Shown here: positions 1 to 7,831 of the stretch, in pieces | How the letters are laid out: each line of letters opens with the position of its first letter | Position numbering within the stretch: position 1 is the stretch's first letter | IMG/VR virus record: IMGVR_UViG_3300036979_000071 | Span: 1-34,646 of that record | Origin: a virus | DNA: 34,646 bases | Strand: one strand, 5' to 3' | The notes under the pieces: generated by a model | The model's input: the letters and a program-made list of their open reading frames with translations, nothing else | The model's database searches: none | What the model was told of the DNA's origin: nothing | Position numbers and translations under genes: made by a program

Positions 1-7
1 GTGTGTC

Positions 8-31
8 AAAAAAAGTGCCAATCTTTGTCAC
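8..31 (-). terminator. Rho-independent terminator ending the leftward unit
   Basis: Read on the minus strand, a short hairpin (arms GTGACAA and TTGGCAC around loop AGA, one A-G mismatch) is followed directly by seven T. It begins 17 nt after the stop of the glycosyltransferase gene, where a leftward unit would be expected to end. The stem sequence resembles the inner hairpin at 9962-9978. Confidence 0.7.
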
Positions 32-48
32 CCCTATCCCGCCAAAAA

Positions 49-861
49 TTAAAATCGCGCGGGAGATGAACACACTTCAGAAGGTCTGATGCGAGGATTC
101 ATACGAACATCAACGCCTCCGAATGACTTCTTACGCACAGTAGAGCAGAGTCCTGACCATTGCTCAGCGAGTGCGTTCGCGTCCGCGATGTGTAGCGCAG
201 TACGCTGCTCATGACCATCACCTGCTGTGCCTCCTCCTCCATCCTTGAAGTAGTTGGTCTTCGGCACTACGCGCTCGTCACGCAATACTGCGCCATACTT
301 CACGAAGTACCGGATGCTTGCTTCCACATCGTCCTTGTAGTTGACTGTGGGCAGGAGGAACTCATCGCGTCCGCCGTCTGATATGAACCCATGAAAGCAG
401 CCGGAGCAGAACCGCAGTCCTGCCATCACGGCGTTCTGCATGAAGAAGGCGTTCGCTACTGCGTACACGCTCCACAGGGCGCATCTGTTCGCTTCTGTGA
501 GATCGAACATCGTGTCACAGTACTCCTCTAAGCCTTGCAATGGGCGCAGGGTCTTGGCATCTACCGCTACGAGGAGGTCGATCAGGTCATCATCGCAATG
601 CAGTACACGCGTCCCTGATGGGTAGTGCCGTCTGTAGGTGCGTACAACTCCTCTGATGCCGGGCTCTTGCTGAACAACGATGTCACCTCTGAAGCTTCTG
701 AGTGAAGCCGCGTAATCAGCGCGCTCCTGCTCGTTAGCCACGAACAGAGTCACACGCTCAGTGCTGATGTCGTGCCTGTGCAGCAGGGCAAGCGTCTTGC
801 TCTCAAGCGTTGACGCGCGCTGATAGGTCTTGATGGCAATGCTGAACGGCTGTGTAGTCAT
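49..861 (-). CDS. TET/JBP-associated glycosyltransferase-like protein (TAGT type)
   Basis: The 270-aa product looks like a GT-A type glycosyltransferase: an N-terminal beta-strand and Rossmann-like start, then HCDDDL at residues 89-94, a DxD-type motif that would bind metal and nucleotide sugar. Its start codon overlaps the stop of the TET/JBP dioxygenase gene (ATGA at 858-861), so the two are translationally coupled. TAGT enzymes described next to phage TET/JBP genes (Iyer and Aravind) are thought to add a sugar to hydroxymethylated bases in DNA. The link here rests on the acidic motif and the coupling. Sugar donor and acceptor base cannot be read from sequence. It is the last gene before a terminator. 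Confidence 0.72.
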   Translation of the reverse strand: MTTQPFSIAIKTYQRASTLESKTLALLHRHDISTERVTLFVANEQERADYAASLRSFRGDIVVQQEPGIRGVVRTYRRHYPSGTRVLHCDDDLIDLLVAVDAKTLRPLQGLEEYCDTMFDLTEANRCALWSVYAVANAFFMQNAVMAGLRFCSGCFHGFISDGGRDEFLLPTVNYKDDVEASIRYFVKYGAVLRDERVVPKTNYFKDGGGGTAGDGHEQRTALHIADANALAEQWSGLCSTVRKKSFGGVDVRMNPRIRPSEVCSSPARF

Positions 862-1733
862 GGTTGCTTCTTCTTGCGCGCAAGGGTCTTGAGCATTGCA
901 GCGCGGCTTGATTCAGACACGGGCTTATTGTTTCGTGCGTTTAACTCTGCTACTGAACGCTTGGATCGCGCCCGTTCCAACTCATCATTGATGTATTCGC
1001 AGTTCCACATCTGCTGAAGCGAGTAGTACACAACGGTAAACCGCATGGCAGACGGTGAACGCTTCACGATAGGTGTCACGCCGTGCAGCAATCCCTGACC
1101 ATCGAACAGCAGCAATGATCGATCGCCTATTTCAAACTTCACATTCAGTTCAGGCACACACAGCATTCCTCCTTCAACATCAGACTTGAAGCCGAGCATT
1201 GCACTACAGCAGTTGCCGAAGTTGCCTGAATCGAAGTGATACTGCAATGGATTGTTGCGGTTGATGATGCCACTAGTGAACATCGATTCGCCCAACATGT
1301 ATTCAGGCTTCACCTTCTCTGATGTCACCTGCCTGTGATGCGCTGCCACTTCAGGCATCGAATCAAGGTAATACTGTGCCACTACTTCAGCACCACTAGC
1401 AACGACTGAATGCTCAGTTGGCTGATCTGAAGCCATGATTGTCGCTCTGCATGGGTGCTTCCTCAGTTCATTGCGTGGAGCGAACCCGAAGATGCGGCTG
1501 TTCGTGACAAGCCCACTCGTACGAATGTCCTTGATCGTTTGCACATTCGGCAAGACAGCCTTGATTGCATCAACAACAGGATGCCTGATGTTTGCGATGT
1601 ACACAGCAACCGTCTGACCATCACACATCACAGTCGTGCTGTCTGTGATCAGCGTTTCGCAGTCTGATTCAACTGCGCCCCGTCTGTAACTGTCGCGGTC
1701 GAGTTCACGCTTGCTTGCTTGTAGATATTGCAT
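858..1733 (-). CDS. TET/JBP-family 2-oxoglutarate/Fe(II) dioxygenase
   Basis: The 291-aa product carries the complete signature of the TET/JBP group of double-stranded beta-helix dioxygenases: YHFDSGNF with Fe ligands H166 and D168, a conserved GG..CVPE strand after it, LLLFDGQGLLHGVTP with the distal Fe ligand H217, and RFTVVYYS with R231, the expected 2-oxoglutarate-binding arginine. The family oxidises the methyl group of 5-methylcytosine or thymine in DNA. The first 28 nt overlap the end of the upstream ParB-like gene, and the stop overlaps the glycosyltransferase start, giving a ParB-like/TET/glycosyltransferase operon. Family assignment is firm; which base is oxidised is not known. Confidence 0.88.
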   Translation of the reverse strand: MQYLQASKRELDRDSYRRGAVESDCETLITDSTTVMCDGQTVAVYIANIRHPVVDAIKAVLPNVQTIKDIRTSGLVTNSRIFGFAPRNELRKHPCRATIMASDQPTEHSVVASGAEVVAQYYLDSMPEVAAHHRQVTSEKVKPEYMLGESMFTSGIINRNNPLQYHFDSGNFGNCCSAMLGFKSDVEGGMLCVPELNVKFEIGDRSLLLFDGQGLLHGVTPIVKRSPSAMRFTVVYYSLQQMWNCEYINDELERARSKRSVAELNARNNKPVSESSRAAMLKTLARKKKQP

Positions 1734-2325
1734 GACCGTTCTTCTCTAGTAGGTGAATGATCACTTCCGAATTGTTTGACAGCCCGTGCTTCTCAGCATA
1801 CGCAGCAAGCCCGTCAAAGACCTGTTCGTACTCCTGAAGCCCGAAGATCAATACGATCTGCTTCAGCACCCGTGCTTCATACTTGTCGGGATCGAAGCGT
1901 GGCTTATCGTCTTCAGAATCAACCGTAGACACGAATTGCAAGGAAGCGATCTCGTCCTCTGTGAAACCTGCAAAGCGATGCAGGTCGCCACCGATCTCTT
2001 CAAGACTTGCAAGCAATGCCTCATCATCCCATTCAGCGAACTCTGCTGTTCTGTTGTCTGCGATAGCGAATGCGCGGCACTCTTCAGCGGTCAGGTTGGT
2101 GTAGGTCACAGCAATCTCTGTCCATCCGAGTTCAGCAGCAGCAGTCATCGTGCCGTTTCCTGCGATTACGATGTTGCCATCAGCAACGATGATCGGCTTC
2201 TGCTGACCGAAGCGTGTGAGGCTGTCCTTGATAGCCTCGATGTTCCGCTTGCCGTGCTTGCGCGCGTTCAGCGGGTCGTGTTGTAGGTCAGCGATAGCGA
2301 CAATAGCGGATTTGAGTTTGCTCAT
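1705..2325 (-). CDS. ParB-like nuclease-domain protein of the base-modification cassette
   Basis: The 206-aa product (start chosen at MSKLKSAIVA; an ATG 21 nt upstream is also open) has an N-terminal ParB/Srx-type domain: DPLNARKH near residues 17-24, a Q-K-P-I-I-V strand, IAGNGTMTAA at 54-63 (the usual GxGR is GNGT) and the IADNRT motif typical of phage ParB proteins tied to DNA methylases. The C-terminal half has no domain I recognise. In phages such proteins lie beside or are fused to DNA methyltransferases, and here the gene overlaps the TET/JBP gene. A role in selecting or preparing DNA for modification is inference. Confidence 0.82.
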   Translation of the reverse strand: MSKLKSAIVAIADLQHDPLNARKHGKRNIEAIKDSLTRFGQQKPIIVADGNIVIAGNGTMTAAAELGWTEIAVTYTNLTAEECRAFAIADNRTAEFAEWDDEALLASLEEIGGDLHRFAGFTEDEIASLQFVSTVDSEDDKPRFDPDKYEARVLKQIVLIFGLQEYEQVFDGLAAYAEKHGLSNNSEVIIHLLEKNGHAISTSKQA

Positions 2326-2355
2326 GCTCTCATCGTACATCTGCATCTGCTGATT

Positions 2356-3021
2356 TCAACTGACGGTGGTGGCTGACTGATTGCCAACTGACGGCGGCAA
2401 TCGCTTGTCACGTTCGCTGCCGTAGCGTTCACGCAGCCATGCAATCTCTTTCTCATCAGTCAGCCAATGACTGTACAGGTCATTCAGCGGCTGCACTACC
2501 AATTCAGCCTTCAGCAATGCGGCTGCGAACCGCGCCCAAGCCACATCATCAGTGACTATCAGCCCGTTCATCTTCGGCAGTTCGCCACGCTGTGCCGCTG
2601 TAACGATGCCCGTCATTGCGGCAAGTGACAGCGTATGCGCCATGGGAAACGCGCAGCCTGATGCGAACATCTTCCGCAATGAACGCTGATCAATCACACC
2701 TGCGCCACCGATAGACGCACCGAATGCAGCAGCGATGACCTTCAGGGTGATTTCGTTTGCTCTGCCCCGTGCAGCCACATCTGATGGCGTCTTGATTGCA
2801 TCATGGCATCGCTTGCATAACGGCTGCAGATTGGATTCCTCATGGGTGCCGCCGTCTTCAATGGGTGTGATGTGGTCAACAACGGTTGCCGGAACCGTCA
2901 TGCCTGATGACAAGCACATTCTGCACAGCGGTTCTGATTGCAGTTTGCTCAGTCTGATGCGCCGCCATCGTTCGTTGTACGGCGACTTCTTATCGTTGAC
3001 ACTCGGTGGCTTCCACGGCAT
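2356..3021 (-). CDS. HNH endonuclease with C-terminal extension
   Basis: The 221-aa product starts with an HNH nuclease domain of about 80 residues: a C-x2-C knuckle (LCRMC, about residues 32-36), VVDHITPIEDGG with the HNH histidine, N-L-Q-P-L-C, then KRCH completing the zinc site. The remaining ~130 residues match no family I know and may bind DNA. Phage HNH proteins can help terminase cleave at packaging sites or act as stand-alone homing nucleases. In this map it lies among replication and modification genes rather than beside TerS. Its start overlaps the RusA stop by one base. Confidence 0.85.
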   Translation of the reverse strand: MPWKPPSVNDKKSPYNERWRRIRLSKLQSEPLCRMCLSSGMTVPATVVDHITPIEDGGTHEESNLQPLCKRCHDAIKTPSDVAARGRANEITLKVIAAAFGASIGGAGVIDQRSLRKMFASGCAFPMAHTLSLAAMTGIVTAAQRGELPKMNGLIVTDDVAWARFAAALLKAELVVQPLNDLYSHWLTDEKEIAWLRERYGSERDKRLPPSVGNQSATTVS

Positions 3022-3461
3022 TACTGCTTCAGCCGCTCCTCAATCGAGAACTCAAGCGGCGTGACGAAGATGCTCGTTGCATCGATCTTGCCGTAGATCT
3101 TCGTGCTGTGCTTCTCGACCACCTGCGCGTCATCGCACCATACACCTGCTGTGGTCAATGCATCCATGACTGCCTTCTCCAAGTTGTCGAGGTCAGGCTT
3201 GCTGATCTTGAATTGACCTACGCGACCCTTCTTCTGCGCGAAGGCGAACATCAAGTCCAACCGAACGCAGCCTTCGATCTTCACAGGATTCTGCTTGATG
3301 GCTTCGGCAATGATCCGCTCCTTGAATCCATGCACCGGATGCTCACGCGGAATGTACATCTTCGCGAAGCCGCCGCGGAATGAAGCGCGATGCCGTGGCT
3401 GCGCTACGGGCTTGCCCAATACAACGAAAGTCTGTGTCATTTCATGTTGTGTCTTAGCCAT
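3021..3461 (-). CDS. rusA: RusA-like Holliday junction resolvase
   Basis: The 146-aa protein has the RusA signature: KPDLDNLEKAVMDALT (D90, D92) followed by GVWCDDAQV (D110, D111), the acidic residues that bind catalytic Mg2+. The N-terminal GKPVAQPRHR is typical of the family. RusA dimers resolve Holliday junctions and other branched DNA made during replication and recombination, or before packaging. The ATG at 3461 is preceded by a strong AGGAGG five bases upstream, which settles the start; a later ATG at 3440 would form an ATGA overlap with the upstream gene but lacks such a site. Confidence 0.92.
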   Translation of the reverse strand: MAKTQHEMTQTFVVLGKPVAQPRHRASFRGGFAKMYIPREHPVHGFKERIIAEAIKQNPVKIEGCVRLDLMFAFAQKKGRVGQFKISKPDLDNLEKAVMDALTTAGVWCDDAQVVEKHSTKIYGKIDATSIFVTPLEFSIEERLKQ

Positions 3462-3649
3462 ACCAACCTCCTGCGAAGTGCTTCGATGTATTCACGCTTC
3501 TCGCTGCGGCTGCGATGGTAGTCCAAGAAATTGATTGTCATACCGATCTCCTCATCAACCCATGCAAGCGTGTCAATCCAACGATGCGATCTCTGCTCAC
3601 ACGCCAAGCGTTTCGCTTCGCAAGATTTGCATGAATCAGAGTCTGCCAT
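3437..3649 (-). CDS. Small Cys-containing hypothetical protein
   Basis: This 70-aa product is not recognised. It has an N-terminal CKSC pair and a further cysteine near residue 17, then a charged, helix-prone C-terminal half rich in Arg and Glu. Too few ligands are visible to claim a zinc finger. It lies between the primase terminator and RusA, overlapping the RusA start by 25 nt, which supports it as a real co-translated gene. It is the first gene after the terminator at 3674-3711. Confidence 0.6.
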   Translation of the reverse strand: MADSDSCKSCEAKRLACEQRSHRWIDTLAWVDEEIGMTINFLDYHRSRSEKREYIEALRRRLVWLRHNMK

Positions 3650-3673
3650 TGCTCAGAGAATAGCAATAGATAC

Positions 3674-3711
3674 AAAAAAAGGAACCGAACGGGGCATCCG
3701 TTCGATTCCTT
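3674..3711 (-). terminator. Strong Rho-independent terminator after the primase gene
   Basis: On the minus strand AAGGAA, a mismatch, and CGAACGG pair with CCGTTCG and TTCCTT around a five-base loop, giving about 13 pairs, followed by seven T (3680-3674). It starts four bases after the primase stop codon. It separates the primase unit from the RusA/HNH/TET unit, so the latter needs readthrough, antitermination or its own promoter in the remaining ~24 bases. Confidence 0.85.
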
Positions 3712-3714
3712 GGT

Positions 3715-4548
3715 TCACCATCCGCGCCGTGACTTGAGCCGCCATCTGACATCAGCAGCCTTCGCGCCGCGCTTCACCCATTCACGCACATCCTTTGAAG
3801 GCGGAGCAAGCACCGTGATTGAACGGGCTTGCTTGCAAGCATCAACCAATCGTGCGGCACCTTCCTTGCCGGGCTTGTCGTTGTCACACAGAATGACTAG
3901 ATGCTTTCGCTTGGACAAGTCTGCAATCTCCTTCGTGCAGGAAGTGCAGCCCGGTCGGGCAACTGCGTTGATGTTCCACGCACCTATCGCAGCCATCAAG
4001 TCGCTCTCGCCTTCAGTCAGCCACAATTCATCAGCATGAGGATCGAACATCACGGGGATGATCAATCCGAGTTTGCTGCCCTTCACACACAACTTGGCTC
4101 CGTCTTGATGACGCAGTTTCAAGCCGACCACCTTGCCGTTGATCATCATCGGGAATGCCCATGCGCTGCCGTACATCCCGCATGGCACAGATCGAACATA
4201 CTGCTCCGGCAACGACAGTCGCTCTGCGAGTGCGGTGATGTCGTAGTCTGTGATCCTGTCACGGGCTTGCGCCCATTGCTTGCCGAAGTCAATGCTTGCT
4301 GCCGCCGCCTTGATAGGCATCAGATGCGGCACCTTCGCTTCATAGCCATCCATTCTGTGGAACCATCCTGCGTCACCACACTTCCTTTCTGAAGCTACAC
4401 GTGGACAGATGACTATGCCACGGGCTTGGTCAATCAGGCACCATGACGGCTTCGTGTGCATATGCGCGCAGATCGGGCATGGCATACCTGATCGAACGCG
4501 CACTCCATCGAATGTGATCTCGCCCGTTCGCTTATCAACGAGTTTCAT
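3715..4548 (-). CDS. DNA primase, zinc-binding plus TOPRIM domains
   Basis: The 277-aa product joins an N-terminal zinc-binding region (CPIC at 24-27, then C37, C48, C57 and nearby His) to a TOPRIM catalytic fold: TEGESD at 178-183 supplies the glutamate and VILCDNDKPG at 218-227 the DxD motif. The family synthesises RNA primers on single-stranded template. It is shorter than host DnaG and has no helicase domain; the only helicase seen is the separate SF2 protein at 5299-6987. A strong GGGAGG lies before the start, which also forms ATGA with the preceding small gene. The gene is followed by a terminator. Confidence 0.88.
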   Translation of the reverse strand: MKLVDKRTGEITFDGVRVRSGMPCPICAHMHTKPSWCLIDQARGIVICPRVASERKCGDAGWFHRMDGYEAKVPHLMPIKAAAASIDFGKQWAQARDRITDYDITALAERLSLPEQYVRSVPCGMYGSAWAFPMMINGKVVGLKLRHQDGAKLCVKGSKLGLIIPVMFDPHADELWLTEGESDLMAAIGAWNINAVARPGCTSCTKEIADLSKRKHLVILCDNDKPGKEGAARLVDACKQARSITVLAPPSKDVREWVKRGAKAADVRWRLKSRRGW

Positions 4549-4754
4549 TTCTTGCCTCCCTTCACTGCTGCTCTTGCCTCGTCAGCAGTCACGATGCAAT
4601 CGATGGGCAACCACACACAGCCACCGACATCATCACCGCTCTTAGTTGATGGCATCGCTATCCACTCCCTGCCTTCAAGCACCTTCGTCATCAGTCGCAC
4701 ACGGGCGTACACCCACATATTGCTTTCGAGTTCAGTCTTCCTCTCTGTACTCAT
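4545..4754 (-). CDS. Small hypothetical protein
   Basis: The 69-aa product is unrecognised, with mixed beta and alpha character, no membrane segment and a basic C-terminus (KGGKK). The stop overlaps the primase start as ATGA, so it is probably co-translated with primase. The close packing of genes here supports it as real. Confidence 0.6.
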   Translation of the reverse strand: MSTERKTELESNMWVYARVRLMTKVLEGREWIAMPSTKSGDDVGGCVWLPIDCIVTADEARAAVKGGKK

Positions 4755-4755
4755 T

Positions 4756-5001
4756 TCAGCCTTCTCCCTTGTAGAGTTCTGTTGCCATGGCGTTGATACG
4801 CTTCAGTTGGCTCGGCGTGAACTGCCGACCTCTGTCGCTCAACTCATTAACCAACATCGTGTTCCGCTGCGCGAGGCGTGTGCATTCAGCATCAAGCCTC
4901 TGAATCTCATCTGCTGCTTCAAGGAATGCACTCGCGGGCATGAACGCACCGCCACTCGCTCTTGCATAGGCTCGTAGCCTCGTTATCAATTCGCTGCTCA
5001 T
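4756..5001 (-). CDS. Small helical, probably coiled-coil protein
   Basis: The 81-aa product is unrecognised. Residues ~27-55 alternate charged and aliphatic positions (AADEIQRLDAECTRLAQRN) in heptad style, suggesting a short coiled coil and oligomerisation. It overlaps the upstream gene by four bases and ends one base before the next small gene. It belongs to the cluster of small genes between helicase and primase. Confidence 0.6.
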   Translation of the reverse strand: MSSELITRLRAYARASGGAFMPASAFLEAADEIQRLDAECTRLAQRNTMLVNELSDRGRQFTPSQLKRINAMATELYKGEG

Positions 5002-5297
5002 AGTTTGCCTTTCTTGTAGGCTGCGTTGTTTGCGTTCGCTTCATGCGTTGTCGATTCAATGTCACGCTCTGCTTCAGATACTGCAACCTTCATCCACAGC
5101 AAGGTTGCCTCTCTGCACCTGAGTTCGCTGACATCCGATCCAAGCGACCACTCAACCTTCACGCGGCTGATGCTCGTTGTGATCACGATGCCATTCCTGC
5201 TGACAGCAGTCCATCCCGTATGGGTGCTGCCGATGTAGTAGTTCTTGACCTTCAGCCACTTCTTGATATCAATCCAATGCTTAGTTCTGTTCGTCAT
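4998..5297 (-). CDS. Small hypothetical protein following the helicase
   Basis: The 99-aa product (start MTNRTKHW) is unrecognised. It has a Trp-rich N-terminal part (HWIDIKKWLKVKN) and a C-terminal helix. The start at 5297 lies one base beyond the helicase stop and has AGGAAA just upstream, which favours it over an upstream ATG inside the helicase gene. It overlaps the next gene by four bases (ATGA). Confidence 0.6.
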   Translation of the reverse strand: MTNRTKHWIDIKKWLKVKNYYIGSTHTGWTAVSRNGIVITTSISRVKVEWSLGSDVSELRCREATLLWMKVAVSEAERDIESTTHEANANNAAYKKGKL

Positions 5298-5298
5298 G

Positions 5299-6987
5299 TC
5301 ATTTCCTGTTGATGATGGCATCAATGATTCGTGATGCACTCTTGCGGTCATAGTCAGATGGGTCGAATCCTGAACGAATGAGCATCGCTTGCTGCTTAGG
5401 TGTTGGCGTTGCGATTGCTGCGTCTATCAATCTCCTTGCTTCATTTCTTGTAAGTAACTCAGGAACTGCCACGCGCAGTTTCCTGATGAGTGCGAGTTGC
5501 GATTCTGTTGCCGGATATCCCTTCGCCCATGCAGACTGACGGTCAGCCGCAAGTTGGCACAGGCTGAACGGGTCAATCTCCTGCGTTGTATATCCCGCCT
5601 TCACTACCAAGCCACGGCGCAATGCTCTGTCTGCCTCCTGACGTGCAAGCAACTCCTCTTCAGTCAGCACAGCCATCACATCAACTTCGTTGCCGTCTGC
5701 CTCCTGCATTACACGGGCTTCAGCGCGTTCGCGTATTGCATCAGCGTCCTTACCTGCAAGTGCATCAACGCAATGCACCAACTTGTGACGCCCGGCATTG
5801 CCACAGTAATCAAGGATCATCACCGATGGCTTCGCGCTCCGAGCGATGCGCTGCTTGCGATGATCCGCATCGAAGCAGTCATCAACAGTACCGGGCAACG
5901 GGCGCGTACCGCGACCAACCATCTGGCAGTACAACGAGCGTGACTTGGTTGGTCGCATCATGGCAATGATCTGAACGCCTCTTCGGTCTATTGCAGCATC
6001 GTCCCATCCTTCAGTAGCCACGCCTACGTTGACTAGAAACTGATATACGCCTTCGCTGAACCCTGCAAACATTGCACGGCGTTCATCGCGTGGCGTGTTG
6101 GCATCTACTGCTACAGCGCACCCGGCACGATGACGATTGAGAATCTCACAGATGCGATGTGCATGAGCAACGCTTGCCGCGAAGATCAGGCACCTACGGT
6201 CACCTGCGATTTCAATCGTTGGGTAGATCATGCCATGCAGCGTTGACTCGTACTCAAGCACGGCGTTCAAGTCTGCGCCATTCAAGTCCCCTGCTGTTGT
6301 GCGGCATGAACTGAAGTCCAAGCCCTCAACATGAACCACTCGTTGCTTGATGGGTGCAAGCCATCCATCGTCAATGCCATTGCGAATGCCGTACTCGTAG
6401 GCAACAGATTCAAACACCTGTCCAAGTGCAGCCTCATCTGTGCGGTCAGGCGTAGCAGTCACGCCAAGCAACCGCGCAGCCGGATTGCTCATGTAGTAAT
6501 CGATCACCGCCTTGTACGAATTGCTGATGGCGTGATGCGCCTCATCAACGATGATCAGCCCGAACTCATTCGGATCGAAGCGATTCATACGCTTGTTGTC
6601 TCCGCGCCCGGCAACCTGTGTCTGAATGGTTGAGACAATCACAGGAGCCTTGCGTAAGAAGTCTTGGTTGGCGCGCTGATCGCCCATCTCTATGTCAACG
6701 CCACATCCCGCCACACGATGAATGATGGTTGCAGCCTGTGTAATCAACTCCTCACGATGTGCGAGGACAAGCGTTCGCCATCCGCGCCCCGTTGCCTGTG
6801 CGCGCCGAATGATGTCGGCGAATACAACAGTCTTGCCAAGACCGGTAGCCATCACAATGAGTGTGCTGCGGTTGTCCTTCAACTGCGCGAAGGTTCCTTT
6901 GATCGCGTCCTGTTGGTAATTCCTCAATGACAGGGAGGCTCCCGTAGGAGCCTCCCGTGATTCTGCTGCTGTTCTCTCTGTTGTCAT
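5299..6987 (-). CDS. SF2 DNA helicase/translocase (DEAH-type)
   Basis: The 562-aa product has the full superfamily 2 motif set: LRNYQQDA (Q-like motif, 21-28), Walker A ATGLGKT (47-53), LVLAHREEL (Ia), DEAHH (148-152), VTATPDR (176-182), VATEGWDD (323-330) and QMVGRGTR (355-362). It is closest in type to RAD25/UvsW-like and type III restriction-like helicases common in phages. The ~200-residue C-terminal part has no known domain. Probable role: unwinding or remodelling branched DNA in replication and recombination. A perfect 10-bp inverted repeat lies within its first 20 codons. Confidence 0.93.
   Translation of the reverse strand: MTTERTAAESREAPTGASLSLRNYQQDAIKGTFAQLKDNRSTLIVMATGLGKTVVFADIIRRAQATGRGWRTLVLAHREELITQAATIIHRVAGCGVDIEMGDQRANQDFLRKAPVIVSTIQTQVAGRGDNKRMNRFDPNEFGLIIVDEAHHAISNSYKAVIDYYMSNPAARLLGVTATPDRTDEAALGQVFESVAYEYGIRNGIDDGWLAPIKQRVVHVEGLDFSSCRTTAGDLNGADLNAVLEYESTLHGMIYPTIEIAGDRRCLIFAASVAHAHRICEILNRHRAGCAVAVDANTPRDERRAMFAGFSEGVYQFLVNVGVATEGWDDAAIDRRGVQIIAMMRPTKSRSLYCQMVGRGTRPLPGTVDDCFDADHRKQRIARSAKPSVMILDYCGNAGRHKLVHCVDALAGKDADAIRERAEARVMQEADGNEVDVMAVLTEEELLARQEADRALRRGLVVKAGYTTQEIDPFSLCQLAADRQSAWAKGYPATESQLALIRKLRVAVPELLTRNEARRLIDAAIATPTPKQQAMLIRSGFDPSDYDRKSASRIIDAIINRK
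6933..6956 (-). promoter_or_regulatory. Perfect hairpin in the first codons of the helicase gene
   Basis: GGGAGGCTCC and GGAGCCTCCC form a perfect 10-bp stem with a four-base loop, about 30 nt after the helicase start codon. Each arm contains GGGAGG, a Shine-Dalgarno-like string, on the mRNA. It could slow translation or end some transcripts. There is no T run after it. Confidence 0.45.
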
Positions 6988-6990
6988 GTG

Positions 6991-7812
6991 TCATCCCTTC
7001 TGTTCTGCGGGAATCAAATCCCACTGCTGTTTAGTAACCCATCCTGTCATACGGCAAGTCTCGCAGCCCTCGCCGATGCACAGCGGACACGCTTCATGCG
7101 GCAGCGATTGCTTCAATGCAGTCTTGGCATTCTTCAAGTCTGTTGCCACGCGCTGCTTCGGAATGAATGCGCCATGCTCTGTCTGCACTACAACATTCAC
7201 AGCCGCAATCGCATCATCAACAGATGACATAGCAGACTTGATTGCTGACTCAGCCGCCATCATTCGCATGGTCAACGCATCGCCTTCATCAACTGCACCG
7301 TCAGCAACTGCTTCTGAAACTGTTGCAGATGCCTCTGCCTCAAGTTCATCAACAGCATCAGCCTGTTGACGGCACAGGCGCACCATCTCACCGCTGACAG
7401 CGCAATGCTTCCCGATGTCGCGGTTGCTTGCTTCTGTGTTGCAAGCCAATGCCATCAGTACTGCCCTGCGCTTGTCGTTGTTGGAACGGCGCACACCGTG
7501 CTTCAAGTTGGCTGCGGCTGCAAGCCACATCGCATCTTCCCTGCTGCCTTCAATCACTTCACACTTGATTGACTTCCACTTCAGTGACTGTGCTGCTGTC
7601 ACGCGGTGGAAGCCATCGCATAGCCAATACGCCTTCGTATCCCATACAACGATGCACGGCGGCATCTCTGCGCCGTCTTGCATTGCTTCGGCGTATTCAG
7701 CCACCGCATCAGCGGTCATTGCTGCGCGTGGCTGCAACGCCTTGTCCATCTTGATCTTTGCAATCGGCACTTCCTTGATCCGTTGCATTTCTGTATCTGC
7801 CTTCTTCGCCAT
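6991..7812 (-). CDS. Second ParB-like protein with HTH and C-terminal Cys motif
   Basis: The 273-aa product (start MAKKADTE chosen; GGAG precedes it at good spacing) has an N-terminal ParB-type domain: ALQPRAAM, CIVVWDTKAYWLCDGFHRVTAA with the G-x-HR motif, then an alpha-helical HTH-like stretch (NRDIGKHCAVSGEMVRLCRQQ begins near residue 125). An Ala-rich helical region follows. The C-terminus carries CPLC and CETC pairs separated by six residues, probably binding zinc. It resembles ParB-fold DNA-binding proteins of phages. With no ParA partner seen, replication or gene control is more likely than plasmid partition. Confidence 0.82.
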   Translation of the reverse strand: MAKKADTEMQRIKEVPIAKIKMDKALQPRAAMTADAVAEYAEAMQDGAEMPPCIVVWDTKAYWLCDGFHRVTAAQSLKWKSIKCEVIEGSREDAMWLAAAANLKHGVRRSNNDKRRAVLMALACNTEASNRDIGKHCAVSGEMVRLCRQQADAVDELEAEASATVSEAVADGAVDEGDALTMRMMAAESAIKSAMSSVDDAIAAVNVVVQTEHGAFIPKQRVATDLKNAKTALKQSLPHEACPLCIGEGCETCRMTGWVTKQQWDLIPAEQKG

Positions 7813-7831
7813 GCTGACTCCATTCATCCTG

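Noticed and set aside
1786-2286. Long plus-strand frame opposite the ParB-like gene
   Set aside because: It is the antisense shadow of a well-supported ParB domain and shows no domain of its own; the same holds for the other plus-strand frames.
6933-6956. 16S rRNA-like string CTCCTACGGGAG
   Set aside because: It is the palindromic hairpin in the helicase gene; the surrounding bases do not match rRNA.
1705-7812. ParABS plasmid partition system
   Set aside because: Two ParB-fold proteins are present, but there is no ParA ATPase or centromere-like repeat, and their contexts fit phage modification and replication.
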